Below, piece after piece: positions 44,681 through 53,691 of a DNA stretch of 64,000 bases (its first letter is position 1; every line of letters begins with the position of its first letter). The notes beneath the pieces are model-generated. The model was given only the letters and a program-made list of their open reading frames with translations, was not told where the DNA came from and searched no databases. Source of the DNA: Rhodothermus bifroesti (GTDB taxonomy: Bacteria > Bacteroidota > Rhodothermia > Rhodothermales > Rhodothermaceae); assembly GCF_017908595.1 (NCBI RefSeq), contig NZ_JAGKTL010000001.1:434001-498000 (forward strand), in the 5' to 3' direction. The translations under genes and the position numbers were made by a program.

Positions 44681-47600
44681 ATGCCTCAGGAAAGCTTAAT
44701 CAAGACTACGTGCTGCTATTGTGGCGTTGGGTGCGGGATTGAAATTCGCCGCAACCTATGGGGTGAACTTTTGCTCGAGGGCGACCCCAATCATCCAGCT
44801 AACCGGGGTTTGCTGTGCAGCAAAGGGCGCTACCTCCTCCAGGTGGCCCTGGACCGCGATGACCGATTGCTGCATCCCCTACGCCGCGCCCACCGCAAAG
44901 CCCCTTTGAAGGCCACCGACTGGGATACCGCTCTTGACGAGGTAGCCACAACGCTGCGCCACATTCTCGATCATTACGGGCCCGATGCCCTTGGCGTTTA
45001 TGTGTCTGGTCAGCTTCTGACCGAAGAATATTACGTCATTACCAAGCTGGTTAAAGGGTTTATTGGCACCAACAACTTGGATTCCAATTCCCGGCTCTGC
45101 ATGAGCTCGGCCGTAGCCGCCTACAAACTCGCGCTAGGAGACGACCTTGTCCCTTGCTGTTACGATGACCTTGAGCATAGCCAGTGCATCCTCATTGCCG
45201 GCGCTAACCCAGCGTGGTGTCATCCTATTCTGTTTCGGCGCATTGAAGCCCACAAAGCCTCCCATCCTGAGGTGCGCATCATTGTCGTAGATCCCCGACG
45301 CACGCAAAGTGCAGCCATAGCTGATTTGCACCTTCCCATTCGTCCAGGCACCGACATTGTCCTTTTCAACGCTTGGGCAGCCTATCTCATTGAAAAGGGC
45401 TACATCGACACGAATTTCATTGCGCAGCATACAGAAGGTTTTGAAAAACTGCAGGAGCACTTGCAAGGGGCTTCTCTGGAACGGGCCGCTCAGATTTGTG
45501 AGGTCCCCCTGGCAGAGGTGCAACAAGCTGCAGAATGGATCGGCCAAAGTCCGGCGCTTTTGACGCTTTGGGCGATGGGTCTCAACCAAAGCACCGTGGG
45601 TGTTGCCAACAATTTGGCACTCATTAACCTTTCCTTGCTCAAAGGTCAAATCGGCCGACCGGGCATGGGGCCGTTTTCGCTCACCGGACAGCCCAACGCC
45701 ATGGGTGGACGCGAAGTGGGCGCCCTGGCCCATCTCCTCCCAGCCCACCGAGACGTAAACAACCCTGCTCATCGGGCTGAGGTAGCAGCCTATTGGGGCG
45801 TGCCGGCGCTCTCAGACCGCCCGGGACTGACCGCCACAGAGATGATCGATGCCCTGGCGGATGGCCGTCTGAAGGCAATTTGGATCATCGGCACCAACCC
45901 GGCTTTGAGCCAACCTGATATTGCCCGTGTGGAGCGGGCCTTTGCACAGGCGCACCTGGTCATTGTCCAAGATATCTCGACGCGAGCCACCACGCTCGCG
46001 TGGGCCGACGTGGTGTTCCCCGCGGCTACATGGCTGGAAAAACAAGGCACCATGACCAACTCCGAACGCCGCGTTACCTACCTACCCCGTCTGTTAGATC
46101 CCCCCGGGGAAGCCCGACCAGACGTATGGATCTTCTGTGAGGTAGCCCGTCGCATGGGCTGGGGACACGCTTTTGCTTATCGGGACGAAGCCGAAATCTT
46201 TGCGGAGTACGCTCGCCTAACGCATGGGACACCGGTGGACCTCTCGGGGGTAGATTATGATCGCCTTCGCCGCGAGCGCAGTATCCAATGGCCCTGTCCC
46301 GCGCCTGACCATCCTGGAACACCACGTTTGTTTACCGATCACTGGTTTGCTACCCCCTCGGGGCGCGCCCGCCTGCATGCCATTCCTGAGCCAGATCCGC
46401 CCGATGCCCCTGCGCCTGATCGGCCGCTGGTACTGATTAGTGGTCGGGTACGCGACCAGTGGCACACGCGCACCAAAACCGGAAAAATTGCCCGGCTTAA
46501 CCAACATGCACCGGAGCCTTATGTAGAAATGCACCCCGCCGATGCCTTAGCTCGAGGCCTAGGCGAAGGCGAAATTGCAGAGATCACCAGTCCTGCAGGA
46601 AGCCTCAAGCTGCGCGTGCACCTTTCAGACGATATCAAACGCGGCGTCGTCTTTGTGCCGATGCACTGGGCCCAGGAAGGGCCAACCGCCGATGGGCGGG
46701 TCAACCGTCTCTATCATTGCCGTGTAGATCCCATCTCCCGGCAGCCCGCGCTCAAGTTTGCTCGGGTGCAGGTAGCCCCTTTACTGCGTCAGCGGCAACG
46801 CATCGTGGTCATTGGTGCTGGCGCGGCAGCGCGTGCCTTCGTAGAAGCTTATCGCTCCCGTAACAAGAGCGATGAGCTGCTCCTGTTCGGTCGAGAACCC
46901 CACGGCTTTTACAACCGGGTGCGGCTGCCAGAATATCTCATTGGGACCTGTACTGCTGCTGAGCTCTGCACCCTGGCTAAAGAGCAGCTCGAGGCGCTGG
47001 AGGTAAAAGCACATTTTGACGTCGAGATTCAGCACCTCGATCGGGCACAACAGCAAGTCGTCGCTGCCGATGGTACAACGGTCAGCTACGACCGCCTGGT
47101 GCTTTGCACCGGTAGTCGCCCTGTGGTTCCCCCTGGTGTGCCTTTGGGACAGCCTGGGGTCTTTACGTTGCGCACCTTAGCCGATGCCGAAGCACTGCGG
47201 AAACATCTATCTAGCGCAGCGCGCGTACTCATCTTAGGGGGAGGCCTGTTAGGCTTGGAAGTGGCTGCTGCGCTAAACGCAGGGGGCTATCGGTGTACAA
47301 TTTTGGAGTTGGGAGAACGGCTCATGGCTCGGCAGCTCGACGAAACCGCTGCAACGTTGCTTAGCGAAGCACTCCAAGCGCGGGGCATTGCGGTTTGCTG
47401 TGGAGAGACAGCGGAGACGTTTTTGGGAACAGCGCGCTTTGAAGGCCTCCGCACACGAACAGGTCGCTTGATTCCAGCCGAGTTGCTTCTGGTAGCTGTA
47501 GGCACGCAGCCTGAGGTTCATTTGGCCCGACAAGCCGGTTTGCGGGTTCGACGTGGGATTGAGGTCGACGATCATCTCCGCACCAGCGATCCGGCCATTT

Positions 47601-48199
47601 ATGCGATAGGCGAAGTGGCTGAGCACCGAGGCATCCTTTACGGTACCACACCCGCTGCCGAAGCGCAGGCACGTGTGGCCGCCGCGCATATTGCAGGGGA
47701 CGTATGGGCCCGCTATACCGGCTCCGTGCCTTTCAATATCCTAAAAATTCCAGGGTTGGAACTGTGCACCATAGGACTATCGGTTCTGCCGCCAGAGGCC
47801 GAGGGTTACGAAGAAATCGTACTCCTTGATCGGCAACGCCGAGTGTACCAGAAGTGCGTGGTGCGCCATCGTCGGCTGGTCGGAGCGATCCTGCTGGGTG
47901 ACCAAAGTCGTTTTGCAGCATTCAGGCAGCTTATTGCTGAAGGGTTGGAGCTGGAGGACCCACCCCATCGGTTACTCCAAGGCGCCGAATTTTCTACTCA
48001 TGCCTTGCCTGAAGGCCCACTCGTGTGCAGTTGCTTTCAGGTAGGCCGCACCACCTTGGAAAGGCTCATAGCCGAAGGCTGCACTGATCTAGAGACGCTT
48101 ACCCAACGCAGCCGTGCAGGCACAGGATGTGGAAGCTGCAAGCCAGAACTTCAAGCACTGCTAAAAACGCGGGCGCACCGGACGCCGGTCCCTGCTTAA
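44681..48199 (+). CDS. assimilatory nitrate reductase fused to NirB-like FAD oxidoreductase and BFD domain
   Basis: A 1172-residue fusion. Residues 1-~690 are a periplasmic/assimilatory-type molybdopterin oxidoreductase: [4Fe-4S] ligands Cys11, Cys14, Cys18 and the Cys in GLLCSKGRY, a probable molybdenum ligand Cys140 in SRLCMSS, NPAWCHP and a C-terminal dinucleotide-binding domain (RDQWHTRTKTGKIARLN). From residue ~707 an FAD/NAD(P) pyridine-nucleotide oxidoreductase begins (VVIGAGAAARAFVEAY; NAD site VLILGGGLLGLEVAAAL). The end is a BFD-type [2Fe-2S] domain with Cys1116, Cys1118 and CGSC. It probably moves electrons from NAD(P)H through FAD and both clusters to the Mo site within one chain. 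No signal peptide, so it is cytoplasmic. Last gene of the operon. Confidence 0.92.
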   Translation: MPQESLIKTTCCYCGVGCGIEIRRNLWGELLLEGDPNHPANRGLLCSKGRYLLQVALDRDDRLLHPLRRAHRKAPLKATDWDTALDEVATTLRHILDHYGPDALGVYVSGQLLTEEYYVITKLVKGFIGTNNLDSNSRLCMSSAVAAYKLALGDDLVPCCYDDLEHSQCILIAGANPAWCHPILFRRIEAHKASHPEVRIIVVDPRRTQSAAIADLHLPIRPGTDIVLFNAWAAYLIEKGYIDTNFIAQHTEGFEKLQEHLQGASLERAAQICEVPLAEVQQAAEWIGQSPALLTLWAMGLNQSTVGVANNLALINLSLLKGQIGRPGMGPFSLTGQPNAMGGREVGALAHLLPAHRDVNNPAHRAEVAAYWGVPALSDRPGLTATEMIDALADGRLKAIWIIGTNPALSQPDIARVERAFAQAHLVIVQDISTRATTLAWADVVFPAATWLEKQGTMTNSERRVTYLPRLLDPPGEARPDVWIFCEVARRMGWGHAFAYRDEAEIFAEYARLTHGTPVDLSGVDYDRLRRERSIQWPCPAPDHPGTPRLFTDHWFATPSGRARLHAIPEPDPPDAPAPDRPLVLISGRVRDQWHTRTKTGKIARLNQHAPEPYVEMHPADALARGLGEGEIAEITSPAGSLKLRVHLSDDIKRGVVFVPMHWAQEGPTADGRVNRLYHCRVDPISRQPALKFARVQVAPLLRQRQRIVVIGAGAAARAFVEAYRSRNKSDELLLFGREPHGFYNRVRLPEYLIGTCTAAELCTLAKEQLEALEVKAHFDVEIQHLDRAQQQVVAADGTTVSYDRLVLCTGSRPVVPPGVPLGQPGVFTLRTLADAEALRKHLSSAARVLILGGGLLGLEVAAALNAGGYRCTILELGERLMARQLDETAATLLSEALQARGIAVCCGETAETFLGTARFEGLRTRTGRLIPAELLLVAVGTQPEVHLARQAGLRVRRGIEVDDHLRTSDPAIYAIGEVAEHRGILYGTTPAAEAQARVAAAHIAGDVWARYTGSVPFNILKIPGLELCTIGLSVLPPEAEGYEEIVLLDRQRRVYQKCVVRHRRLVGAILLGDQSRFAAFRQLIAEGLELEDPPHRLLQGAEFSTHALPEGPLVCSCFQVGRTTLERLIAEGCTDLETLTQRSRAGTGCGSCKPELQALLKTRAHRTPVPA

Positions 48200-48379
48200 A
48201 GCACGTGCCTTGGGCTCTGGATCGGCACCACGACGCGGCCCTCGAGGCCGACGAGCTCTGGGCAAACGATAGCCCCGGCCACCCGAAGACGCCTGCCGAT
48301 TGGCATAACGCAATAGCAGCCACGCAAAAAGGCTGCCTGCCACCATCAGCCCAAGGGCTACCCAGTAGACCCAACCCAT
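48161..48379 (-). CDS. small basic membrane protein
   Basis: A 72-residue frame with one clear N-terminal helix (WVYWVALGLMVAGSLFAWLLL) and a strongly basic, proline- and arginine-rich tail. The 3' end overlaps the end of the nitrate reductase gene by 39 bases. No Shine-Dalgarno is visible and no family is recognised. The clean helix with positive-inside tail makes a real gene plausible but not certain. Confidence 0.45.
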   Translation of the reverse strand: MGWVYWVALGLMVAGSLFAWLLLRYANRQASSGGRGYRLPRARRPRGPRRGADPEPKARALSRDRRPVRPRF

Positions 48380-48479
48380 GGTGTCATAAGGTTTTCTCTA
48401 ATGTGCAAAAGATAGCAAAAAAACTTTGCATGCTAAAAGACCTTATGGAATCTGCAAACCTTTGAATGAACGTGCACCT

Positions 48480-49421
48480 ATGACGCTCACGCAACTGGCC
48501 TACGCGGTTGCTGTCGACACGTACCGGCATTTTGGCCGGGCAGCTGAGCACTGCCACGTATCGCAACCGACGCTCAGCATGCAGCTCCAAAAGCTGGAAG
48601 AAGAACTAGGCGTGCAGCTTTTTGATCGGAGCCGTAAGCCCATCTTACCTACACCAGCAGGCGAACGCATTTTGGCGCAAGCCCGGGTCATCTTGCGGGA
48701 ATGCGAACGCCTTTACGAGCTGCTGCAAGAAGACCAAGGCACCCTTCGCGGAGAACTTAGGCTGGGCATTATCTCCACGCTTTCGCCTTACCTGTTGCCG
48801 CTTGTTGCCCCTCTTGTACAAGCGCGCTATCCAGAACTGACCGTACACCTCGAAGAGCTAACTCCAGAACAGATCCTGGAGGCGCTTTTGACGGATCAAC
48901 TGGATGCAGGACTGGTAGCTACCGAAGTAGACCGACCGAGCCTACGCCGACGTGCCCTGTTTCACGAGCCATTTGTGGTCTATCTCTGCCCTGGACATCC
49001 CCTGCTTCGAGAAACCTACCTAGACCCCTACCAGCTTCGCGTAGAAGAGCTTTGGTTGCTGCGCGAGGGGCATTGTTTTCGCGATCAAGTCCTGCAGCTA
49101 TGTGGCCGACCTCCGGAGGTTAGTCCAACACCCCAGTTTCGCTTCGAAAGTGGCAATCTGGAGACGCTTCGCCTACTGGTTGACGAGCTAGGTGGACTGA
49201 CGCTGCTTCCACTGCTAGCGACCCGCTACCTACCCGCTGAAGCGCAGCAGCGCGTGCGGCCCTTTCGCGAACCGGCACCGCACCGGACGATTTATCTGCT
49301 CTACGCGCGCACGCACCTGAAGCGCTCTTTGCTGGATGCTTACGTCAGCGTCCTGCAAGAAGCCGTACGTCCTCATCTCTTATCTGCAGCGCTGCTCCAT
49401 TCCTGCACCAACGCTTCATAG
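48480..49421 (+). CDS. oxyR: OxyR-type LysR regulator
   Basis: A 313-residue LysR-family regulator. The winged helix is MTLTQLAYAVAVDTYRHFGRAAEHCHVSQPTLSMQLQKLEEELGVQLFDRS. Using the ATG at 48480, the redox cysteines of the OxyR regulatory domain fall at residues 199 and 208 in GHCFRDQVLQLCG, the same numbers as in Escherichia coli OxyR. This supports both the assignment and the start (an upstream ATG at 48426 would add 18 residues). OxyR forms a Cys199-Cys208 disulfide on peroxide exposure and activates catalase and peroxiredoxin genes. None of those targets is adjacent. It follows the nitrate operon but is preceded by its own gap. Confidence 0.9.
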   Translation: MTLTQLAYAVAVDTYRHFGRAAEHCHVSQPTLSMQLQKLEEELGVQLFDRSRKPILPTPAGERILAQARVILRECERLYELLQEDQGTLRGELRLGIISTLSPYLLPLVAPLVQARYPELTVHLEELTPEQILEALLTDQLDAGLVATEVDRPSLRRRALFHEPFVVYLCPGHPLLRETYLDPYQLRVEELWLLREGHCFRDQVLQLCGRPPEVSPTPQFRFESGNLETLRLLVDELGGLTLLPLLATRYLPAEAQQRVRPFREPAPHRTIYLLYARTHLKRSLLDAYVSVLQEAVRPHLLSAALLHSCTNAS

Positions 49422-49668
49422 TTTTCTCCTATAACAGCCAGAGCCTAACTCCGCTGCGCCACGCTCGCACAGGGGTTACGTCACCGATCTTTTCACGGGA
49501 AGAGGAATTCTCTATAAACCCGAATCTTGGGCTCCCGAACACCACATTTTATATGTACAGCTTATCCCTTTAGGGTAACAAACCGGTTTCTTGCAATATC
49601 CCTCTTGGAAACTCTCCCAATGCGATTTATTTTTTTAAGCTTTTACGCGCAACGCGTCCCTTGAGCCT

Positions 49669-51060
49669 ATGATGCTGGCCCAGTTGCTCAAACCAGAAGT
49701 GCAGGAACTGATTCAAACGCGCAACTTGCGCGCTTTGCGCGATGTGCTTGTCGACTGGGAACCCCCCGAAATTGCGAGTCTGATTGACCATCTTCCTTCG
49801 CCAGACGACGTAGCTGTCTTTCGTCTACTGCCACGCGACGTGGCTACAGACGTTTTCGAGTACCTAAGCACTGAAAAGCAAGAAGAGCTTGTCGAAGCCC
49901 TTGCCCGGGAGAAAGAGCGGCTGGCCGAGCTGCTTAATGAACTTTCCGACGACGACCGAACGGCCCTGCTGGAAGAGCTTCCCGGTCCCGTAGCCCAGCG
50001 ACTGCTCAACATGCTTTCGCCTGAAGAGCGTGCGGTAGCCACCAAGCTGCTGGGCTATCCAGAGGAGAGCGTTGGACGGTTGATGACCACCGAATACGTG
50101 GCCGTCCGACCACACTGGACCGTCCAACAGGCCCTCGACCATATCCGACGCTACGGAAAAGACAGCGAAACGCTGAACGTCATCTATGTGGTCGACGACA
50201 ACTGGCGTCTGCTCGACGACCTGCGTATTCGTGAGCTCCTGCTGGCTGAGCCCAATACCAAGATCGAGGAGCTTATGGACGGCCGCTTTGTGGCCCTTAA
50301 AGCCACAGATGATCAAGAAATGGCCGTTCAAGTCTTCCGCGATTATGACCGCGTAGCGCTGCCCGTAACTGACTCAGAAGGCGTGCTCCTGGGCATTGTC
50401 ACCATCGACGATGTGCTCGACGTGGCCGAAGAAGAAGCCACCGAAGACATTCAAAAACTCGGTGGTATGGAAGCGCTCGAAGAGCCCTATCTTTCGGCCT
50501 CCATGGGCACGCTGCTTAAAAAGCGGGCGCGCTGGCTGGTTTTTCTCTTTTTGAGCGAAATGTTCACGGCCACTGCCATGGGCCGCTTTGAAGACGAAAT
50601 TGCCCGGGCAGTAGTCCTTGCCCTTTTTGTACCCCTTATCATTGCCAGTGGAGGGAACAGTGGTTCTCAGGCAGCTACGCTCATCATTCGGGCCATGGCC
50701 ATCGGTGAAGTGACGCTGCGCGACTGGTGGCGCGTTATGCGTCGCGAAATCTTTTCGGGATTAGGTCTTGGAGCAATTCTAGGGACCATAGGCTTCCTGC
50801 GGGTGTCCCTCTGGCAGCTGGTCGGTTTTTACGACTATGGCCCACATTGGTATCTTATTGGATTCACGGTCTTTCTGGCGCTCATTGGTGTGGTACTTTG
50901 GGGAACGCTTATCGGCTCTATGCTTCCCTTTGTATTGCGACGCCTCGGGTTTGACCCTGCCGTCTCTTCGGCGCCCTTTGTGGCCACCCTTGTGGATGTC
51001 ACGGGCATCATTATCTATTTCGAGGTAGCGCGGCTGATGCTAACGGGGACGCTTCTCTAA
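49669..51060 (+). CDS. mgtE: MgtE magnesium transporter
   Basis: A 463-residue Mg2+ channel/transporter. It has the N-terminal superhelical MgtE_N domain rich in leucine and acidic residues (LIDHLPSPDDVAVFRLLP ... LLEELP), two CBS domains (~residues 140-260, e.g. LMTTEYVAVRPHWTVQQALDHIR), then a plug helix and five membrane helices with the hallmark SGGNSGSQAATLIIRAMA. The CBS and N domains sense cytoplasmic Mg2+ and gate the pore. The start is a double ATG (49669 or 49672). The 247-base upstream gap shows no M-box riboswitch that I can recognise. Its 3' end overlaps the convergent TPR gene by 21 bases. Confidence 0.95.
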   Translation: MMLAQLLKPEVQELIQTRNLRALRDVLVDWEPPEIASLIDHLPSPDDVAVFRLLPRDVATDVFEYLSTEKQEELVEALAREKERLAELLNELSDDDRTALLEELPGPVAQRLLNMLSPEERAVATKLLGYPEESVGRLMTTEYVAVRPHWTVQQALDHIRRYGKDSETLNVIYVVDDNWRLLDDLRIRELLLAEPNTKIEELMDGRFVALKATDDQEMAVQVFRDYDRVALPVTDSEGVLLGIVTIDDVLDVAEEEATEDIQKLGGMEALEEPYLSASMGTLLKKRARWLVFLFLSEMFTATAMGRFEDEIARAVVLALFVPLIIASGGNSGSQAATLIIRAMAIGEVTLRDWWRVMRREIFSGLGLGAILGTIGFLRVSLWQLVGFYDYGPHWYLIGFTVFLALIGVVLWGTLIGSMLPFVLRRLGFDPAVSSAPFVATLVDVTGIIIYFEVARLMLTGTLL

Positions 51061-52137
51061 AGGCATACCCACAAGCCTTCCTGCAAGGTTTGCCAAAGCG
51101 GAGCTTTGGGGCTGCAGTGCGTAGGCTGCTTCGACGGCCTGGCGGGTCTCTGCTGCATAGCCTTGGGCCAAAAGACGCCGGGCTAGCTTAAGCAGGCTCA
51201 GCGCCTCGGCATGCCGTGCAACTTCAAGCTCGGCCTGCGTGAGCAGTGGCGCGAGACAGCGAATGGCCTCTGCTTGTTGTAAATGATACTGACCCTCCGC
51301 TGCGTCTCCTAGCGCGTTAAGCAGGCGCCCAAGCTGATAGTGCGCGGCAAGCTGCCAGGGACGCGCTGCCACTACGGCGCGCAACATTGCTACAGCTTCA
51401 GCAGTTTGGCCGGTGCGTGCCAGCAGCATTCCCAGGGCCAGCTGGTAGTCTACCTTTTCCGGGGCCCATCGAAGCGCTTTGCGCGCTGCTTGGAGCGCTT
51501 CAGGGTAGCGGCCTTCGGTTTCGTAAAGCTGGCGCAGCCCATCCCATGCTTCAGCCAGCGTACTGTCAAGACGCAGGGCTTCCAAAAAAGCTACAGCTGC
51601 ACTATCTGCCTGCCCAAGTGCTTGGTAGAGATGCCCAAGTCCAAGCCAAGCGGCCGCACGAAGCAATCCTTCGGCCTGGCGCAGTGCCTGATTGTAAAGA
51701 GACACCGCTTTGCGCAAATGCCCTTGTTGCTCCACTACGCGGGCCAGCAGCAAGCGGGCTTCAGGGTGCGCTGGGGCCCGCGCCAACGCTTCATAAAGCA
51801 GAGCTTCAGCTTGGCTGAGCTGTCCCAGTTCACGCAGCAGCGCTGCCTTCCATACGTAGCCTTCAGGCCTTTCTGGGGCGATTTGGCATAAACTATCGGC
51901 CAGCAGCAGCACCTGCGCTCGGTTTCCTGCACGATAAGCCTGCGCAAGCTGCGCTGTCAGTTGCTGCACCACATCCTGATCTGCAGGCTTGCGACAAGCC
52001 AGCAGCGATACAAGCAGCGTAAGGCTCAGGCCAAAGCACCACAGCTTGAGCGCACCACCAGTTCGGCCTGCAGATTGACCTGCACCGCAGGTCCACTGCG
52101 CCCCTCGATTTGGTCGATCAAAATATTGGCTGCCCAC
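51040..52137 (-). CDS. TPR-repeat lipoprotein
   Basis: A tetratricopeptide protein with repeats of about 34 residues through most of its length (for example AEALLYEALARAPAHPEARLLLARVVEQQGHL and AAVAFLEALRLDSTLAEAWDGLRQLYETEGRYPEAL). A lipoprotein signal is visible as KLWCFGLSLTLLVSLLAC, with the Cys as acylation site, but it lies 30 residues after the only upstream ATG (52137). The real start is therefore unclear: no ATG, GTG or TTG precedes the signal closely, and the nearest in-frame candidate is a CTG at 52044. The 5' part overlaps the end of the lacI-type gene by 112 bases from the ATG. It probably sits in the periplasm as a scaffold; partner unknown. Confidence 0.75.
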   Translation of the reverse strand: MGSQYFDRPNRGAQWTCGAGQSAGRTGGALKLWCFGLSLTLLVSLLACRKPADQDVVQQLTAQLAQAYRAGNRAQVLLLADSLCQIAPERPEGYVWKAALLRELGQLSQAEALLYEALARAPAHPEARLLLARVVEQQGHLRKAVSLYNQALRQAEGLLRAAAWLGLGHLYQALGQADSAAVAFLEALRLDSTLAEAWDGLRQLYETEGRYPEALQAARKALRWAPEKVDYQLALGMLLARTGQTAEAVAMLRAVVAARPWQLAAHYQLGRLLNALGDAAEGQYHLQQAEAIRCLAPLLTQAELEVARHAEALSLLKLARRLLAQGYAAETRQAVEAAYALQPQSSALANLAGRLVGMPLEKRPR

Positions 52138-53045
52138 TGGCCTTTTTCGTAGATCGGCTGGTGTACTGTGGTGAGCGGGGGACAGGTGTATTGGGCCACC
52201 GGCAAATCATCAAAGCCAACTACCGCCATCTCGCTAGGCACCCGCAGGCCTGCTTCGTAGAGCGCCAGCAGCGCCCCAATAGCCATCGTATCGCTGGTAC
52301 AAAAGACCGCGGAAAAATCTGGCCCTCGCGCCAGCCAACGTTTCATAAGTGCATAGCCCGCATGCTGAGAGTAATCTCCCTCTTCAATTAACCGCTCATC
52401 CAACTCAGCCCTAGCATCCCTCAGGGCCTGCAGGTAACCTGCCCGGCGGTCTCGCGACTCTTGCAAGGCCGCATTACCCAGCATGAGCGCAATGCGGCGG
52501 TGGCCTAAGCGGCACAAATGCCGCACAGCCCGATAGGCTCCAGCAAAGTTGTCTACATCGACAGAGTGCACGTGCGGGTGTGCCGGGTCGTGCCCTACCA
52601 GCACCACGGGCACCTCCCGAGCGCTAAGCGACTCGAGCACACAACTAGCCACCTCTTGCGTTAGCAGCACATAGCCATCAAACCGATGCTCGTAAAGAAT
52701 ACGCGAGGCCAGGGCTTCCTCGGCATCTGCAGAAAGCATCGACAAAGACACAAAATAGCCGCGCCGGATGCACTGCTCGAAAATGCCTAGGTGCAGCAGC
52801 GTCCAAAACCCGTTGGCCAAAGCTTCATCGCTGCGGCGCGGTGTGAGAATGCAAATTTCATAGGTGCGCTGCCGTGCCAGACTGCGGGCCACCGAACTGG
52901 GATGGTAATTGTACTTCCGGATCACTTCCAAAACGCGCCGCTTTGCCTCTTCACTCACGTTGGGATGGTTGTTCAGCACGCGCGAGACCACCGAACGTGA
53001 AACGCAGGCCAAACTGGCTACTTGGTCGATGGTTAGCTTTTCCAT
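52026..53045 (-). CDS. LacI-family transcriptional regulator
   Basis: A 339-residue LacI/GalR repressor. The N-terminal helix-turn-helix is LTIDQVASLACVSRSVVSRVLNNHPNVSEEAKRRVLEVIRKYNYHPSSVARSLA, including the hinge helix that inserts at a central CpG of the operator. The periplasmic-binding-like effector domain follows (FDGYVLLTQEVASCVLESLSAREVPVVLVGHD, FSAVFCTSDTMAIGALLALYEAGLRVPSEMAVVGFDDLPVAQYT). It is the third gene of the GMC-small subunit-lacI-TPR run. Palindromes GGGA-N-CG-N-TCCC near the SusC remnant and GH20 gene, and a weaker one near nagB, fit its expected operator type. The effector is probably an amino sugar (inferred). Confidence 0.9.
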   Translation of the reverse strand: MEKLTIDQVASLACVSRSVVSRVLNNHPNVSEEAKRRVLEVIRKYNYHPSSVARSLARQRTYEICILTPRRSDEALANGFWTLLHLGIFEQCIRRGYFVSLSMLSADAEEALASRILYEHRFDGYVLLTQEVASCVLESLSAREVPVVLVGHDPAHPHVHSVDVDNFAGAYRAVRHLCRLGHRRIALMLGNAALQESRDRRAGYLQALRDARAELDERLIEEGDYSQHAGYALMKRWLARGPDFSAVFCTSDTMAIGALLALYEAGLRVPSEMAVVGFDDLPVAQYTCPPLTTVHQPIYEKGQWAANILIDQIEGRSGPAVQVNLQAELVVRSSCGALA

Positions 53046-53058
53046 AGCAGCACCCTCC

Positions 53059-53074
53059 TTGGGCTATTACCCAA
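53059..53074. promoter_or_regulatory. palindrome upstream of lacI-type gene
   Basis: TTGGGCTATTACCCAA has perfect 5-bp arms with the same GGG-N6-CCC spacing as the putative LacI operators but lacks the central CG. It sits 14 bases before the lacI start, in the 34-base gap after the GMC small-subunit gene. Confidence 0.35.
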
Positions 53075-53079
53075 ACACG

Positions 53080-53691
53080 TTAGCCAAGCTTCAAGTGGGC
53101 CAGCACTTCTTCCGGACATCCCGTCCATTCTGGAACGGCAGTGTTGCCCTTGTAACCTAAGTCTTCCATCCCCATCTGGCTGGTCCAAAAACCCGAGGCA
53201 ACCAGGTCGCGCAAACTGTTAAAGAAGGCTACGCCTGGCTGCATCTCAGGCGGCGCAACCTCGGGATAGGCAATCTGCTCCAGCATTTCTTGCTGCTGGC
53301 TTGGGGTACAGGCCACAAAGGGTTCGCCATAGCGTTTGAGGCAATGGTAATCAAGCCAGGCTAAGCCTCCTCGGATGGCTGTCTGGCGCCGCTCCAGGCC
53401 TGGAATAAGCGGATCCGTCATGATGTAGTCGATAAAGGCCGGCACACCGGCGTCGCTGGCACTGCCTGAACGCTCGTCGGCTGGAATAATCCAGTCAGCC
53501 AAGACCGTAATCGTTCGGTACTCATGCTCTGTAAAAAACTGCGGTTTACGGTCTGGGCTTGGCTGGGTCTGGCCTTGCCGCTGGTGGGCTTGATGGATTT
53601 CTTCCGGGCGACAGCCAAAGCTAAACGTGGGTGCTGCGGCCATCAGCGCCAGCAGCTTAAGCGCATCACGCCGGCTGAGCTCGCTACTCAT
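53080..53691 (-). CDS. gluconate 2-dehydrogenase subunit 3-like protein, Tat-exported
   Basis: A 203-residue small subunit of a GMC-type membrane dehydrogenase. The N-terminus has the twin-arginine signal SRRDALKLLALMAAAPTFSFGC; the following Cys could also be lipidated. The body carries the family pattern EHEYRTITVLADWIIPADERSGSASDAGVPAFIDYIM and a C-terminal QPGVAFFNSLRDLVASGFWTSQMGMEDLGYKGN. Its ATG overlaps the TGA of the GMC catalytic gene by four bases, so the two are co-translated. It should carry its folded partner to the periplasm. No cytochrome c subunit is present. Confidence 0.9.
   Translation of the reverse strand: MSSELSRRDALKLLALMAAAPTFSFGCRPEEIHQAHQRQGQTQPSPDRKPQFFTEHEYRTITVLADWIIPADERSGSASDAGVPAFIDYIMTDPLIPGLERRQTAIRGGLAWLDYHCLKRYGEPFVACTPSQQQEMLEQIAYPEVAPPEMQPGVAFFNSLRDLVASGFWTSQMGMEDLGYKGNTAVPEWTGCPEEVLAHLKLG

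Noticed and set aside
49422-49668. Possible M-box magnesium riboswitch upstream of mgtE
   Set aside because: I could not match the conserved M-box core or its multi-stem layout in this 247-base gap; nothing else definite is seen there.
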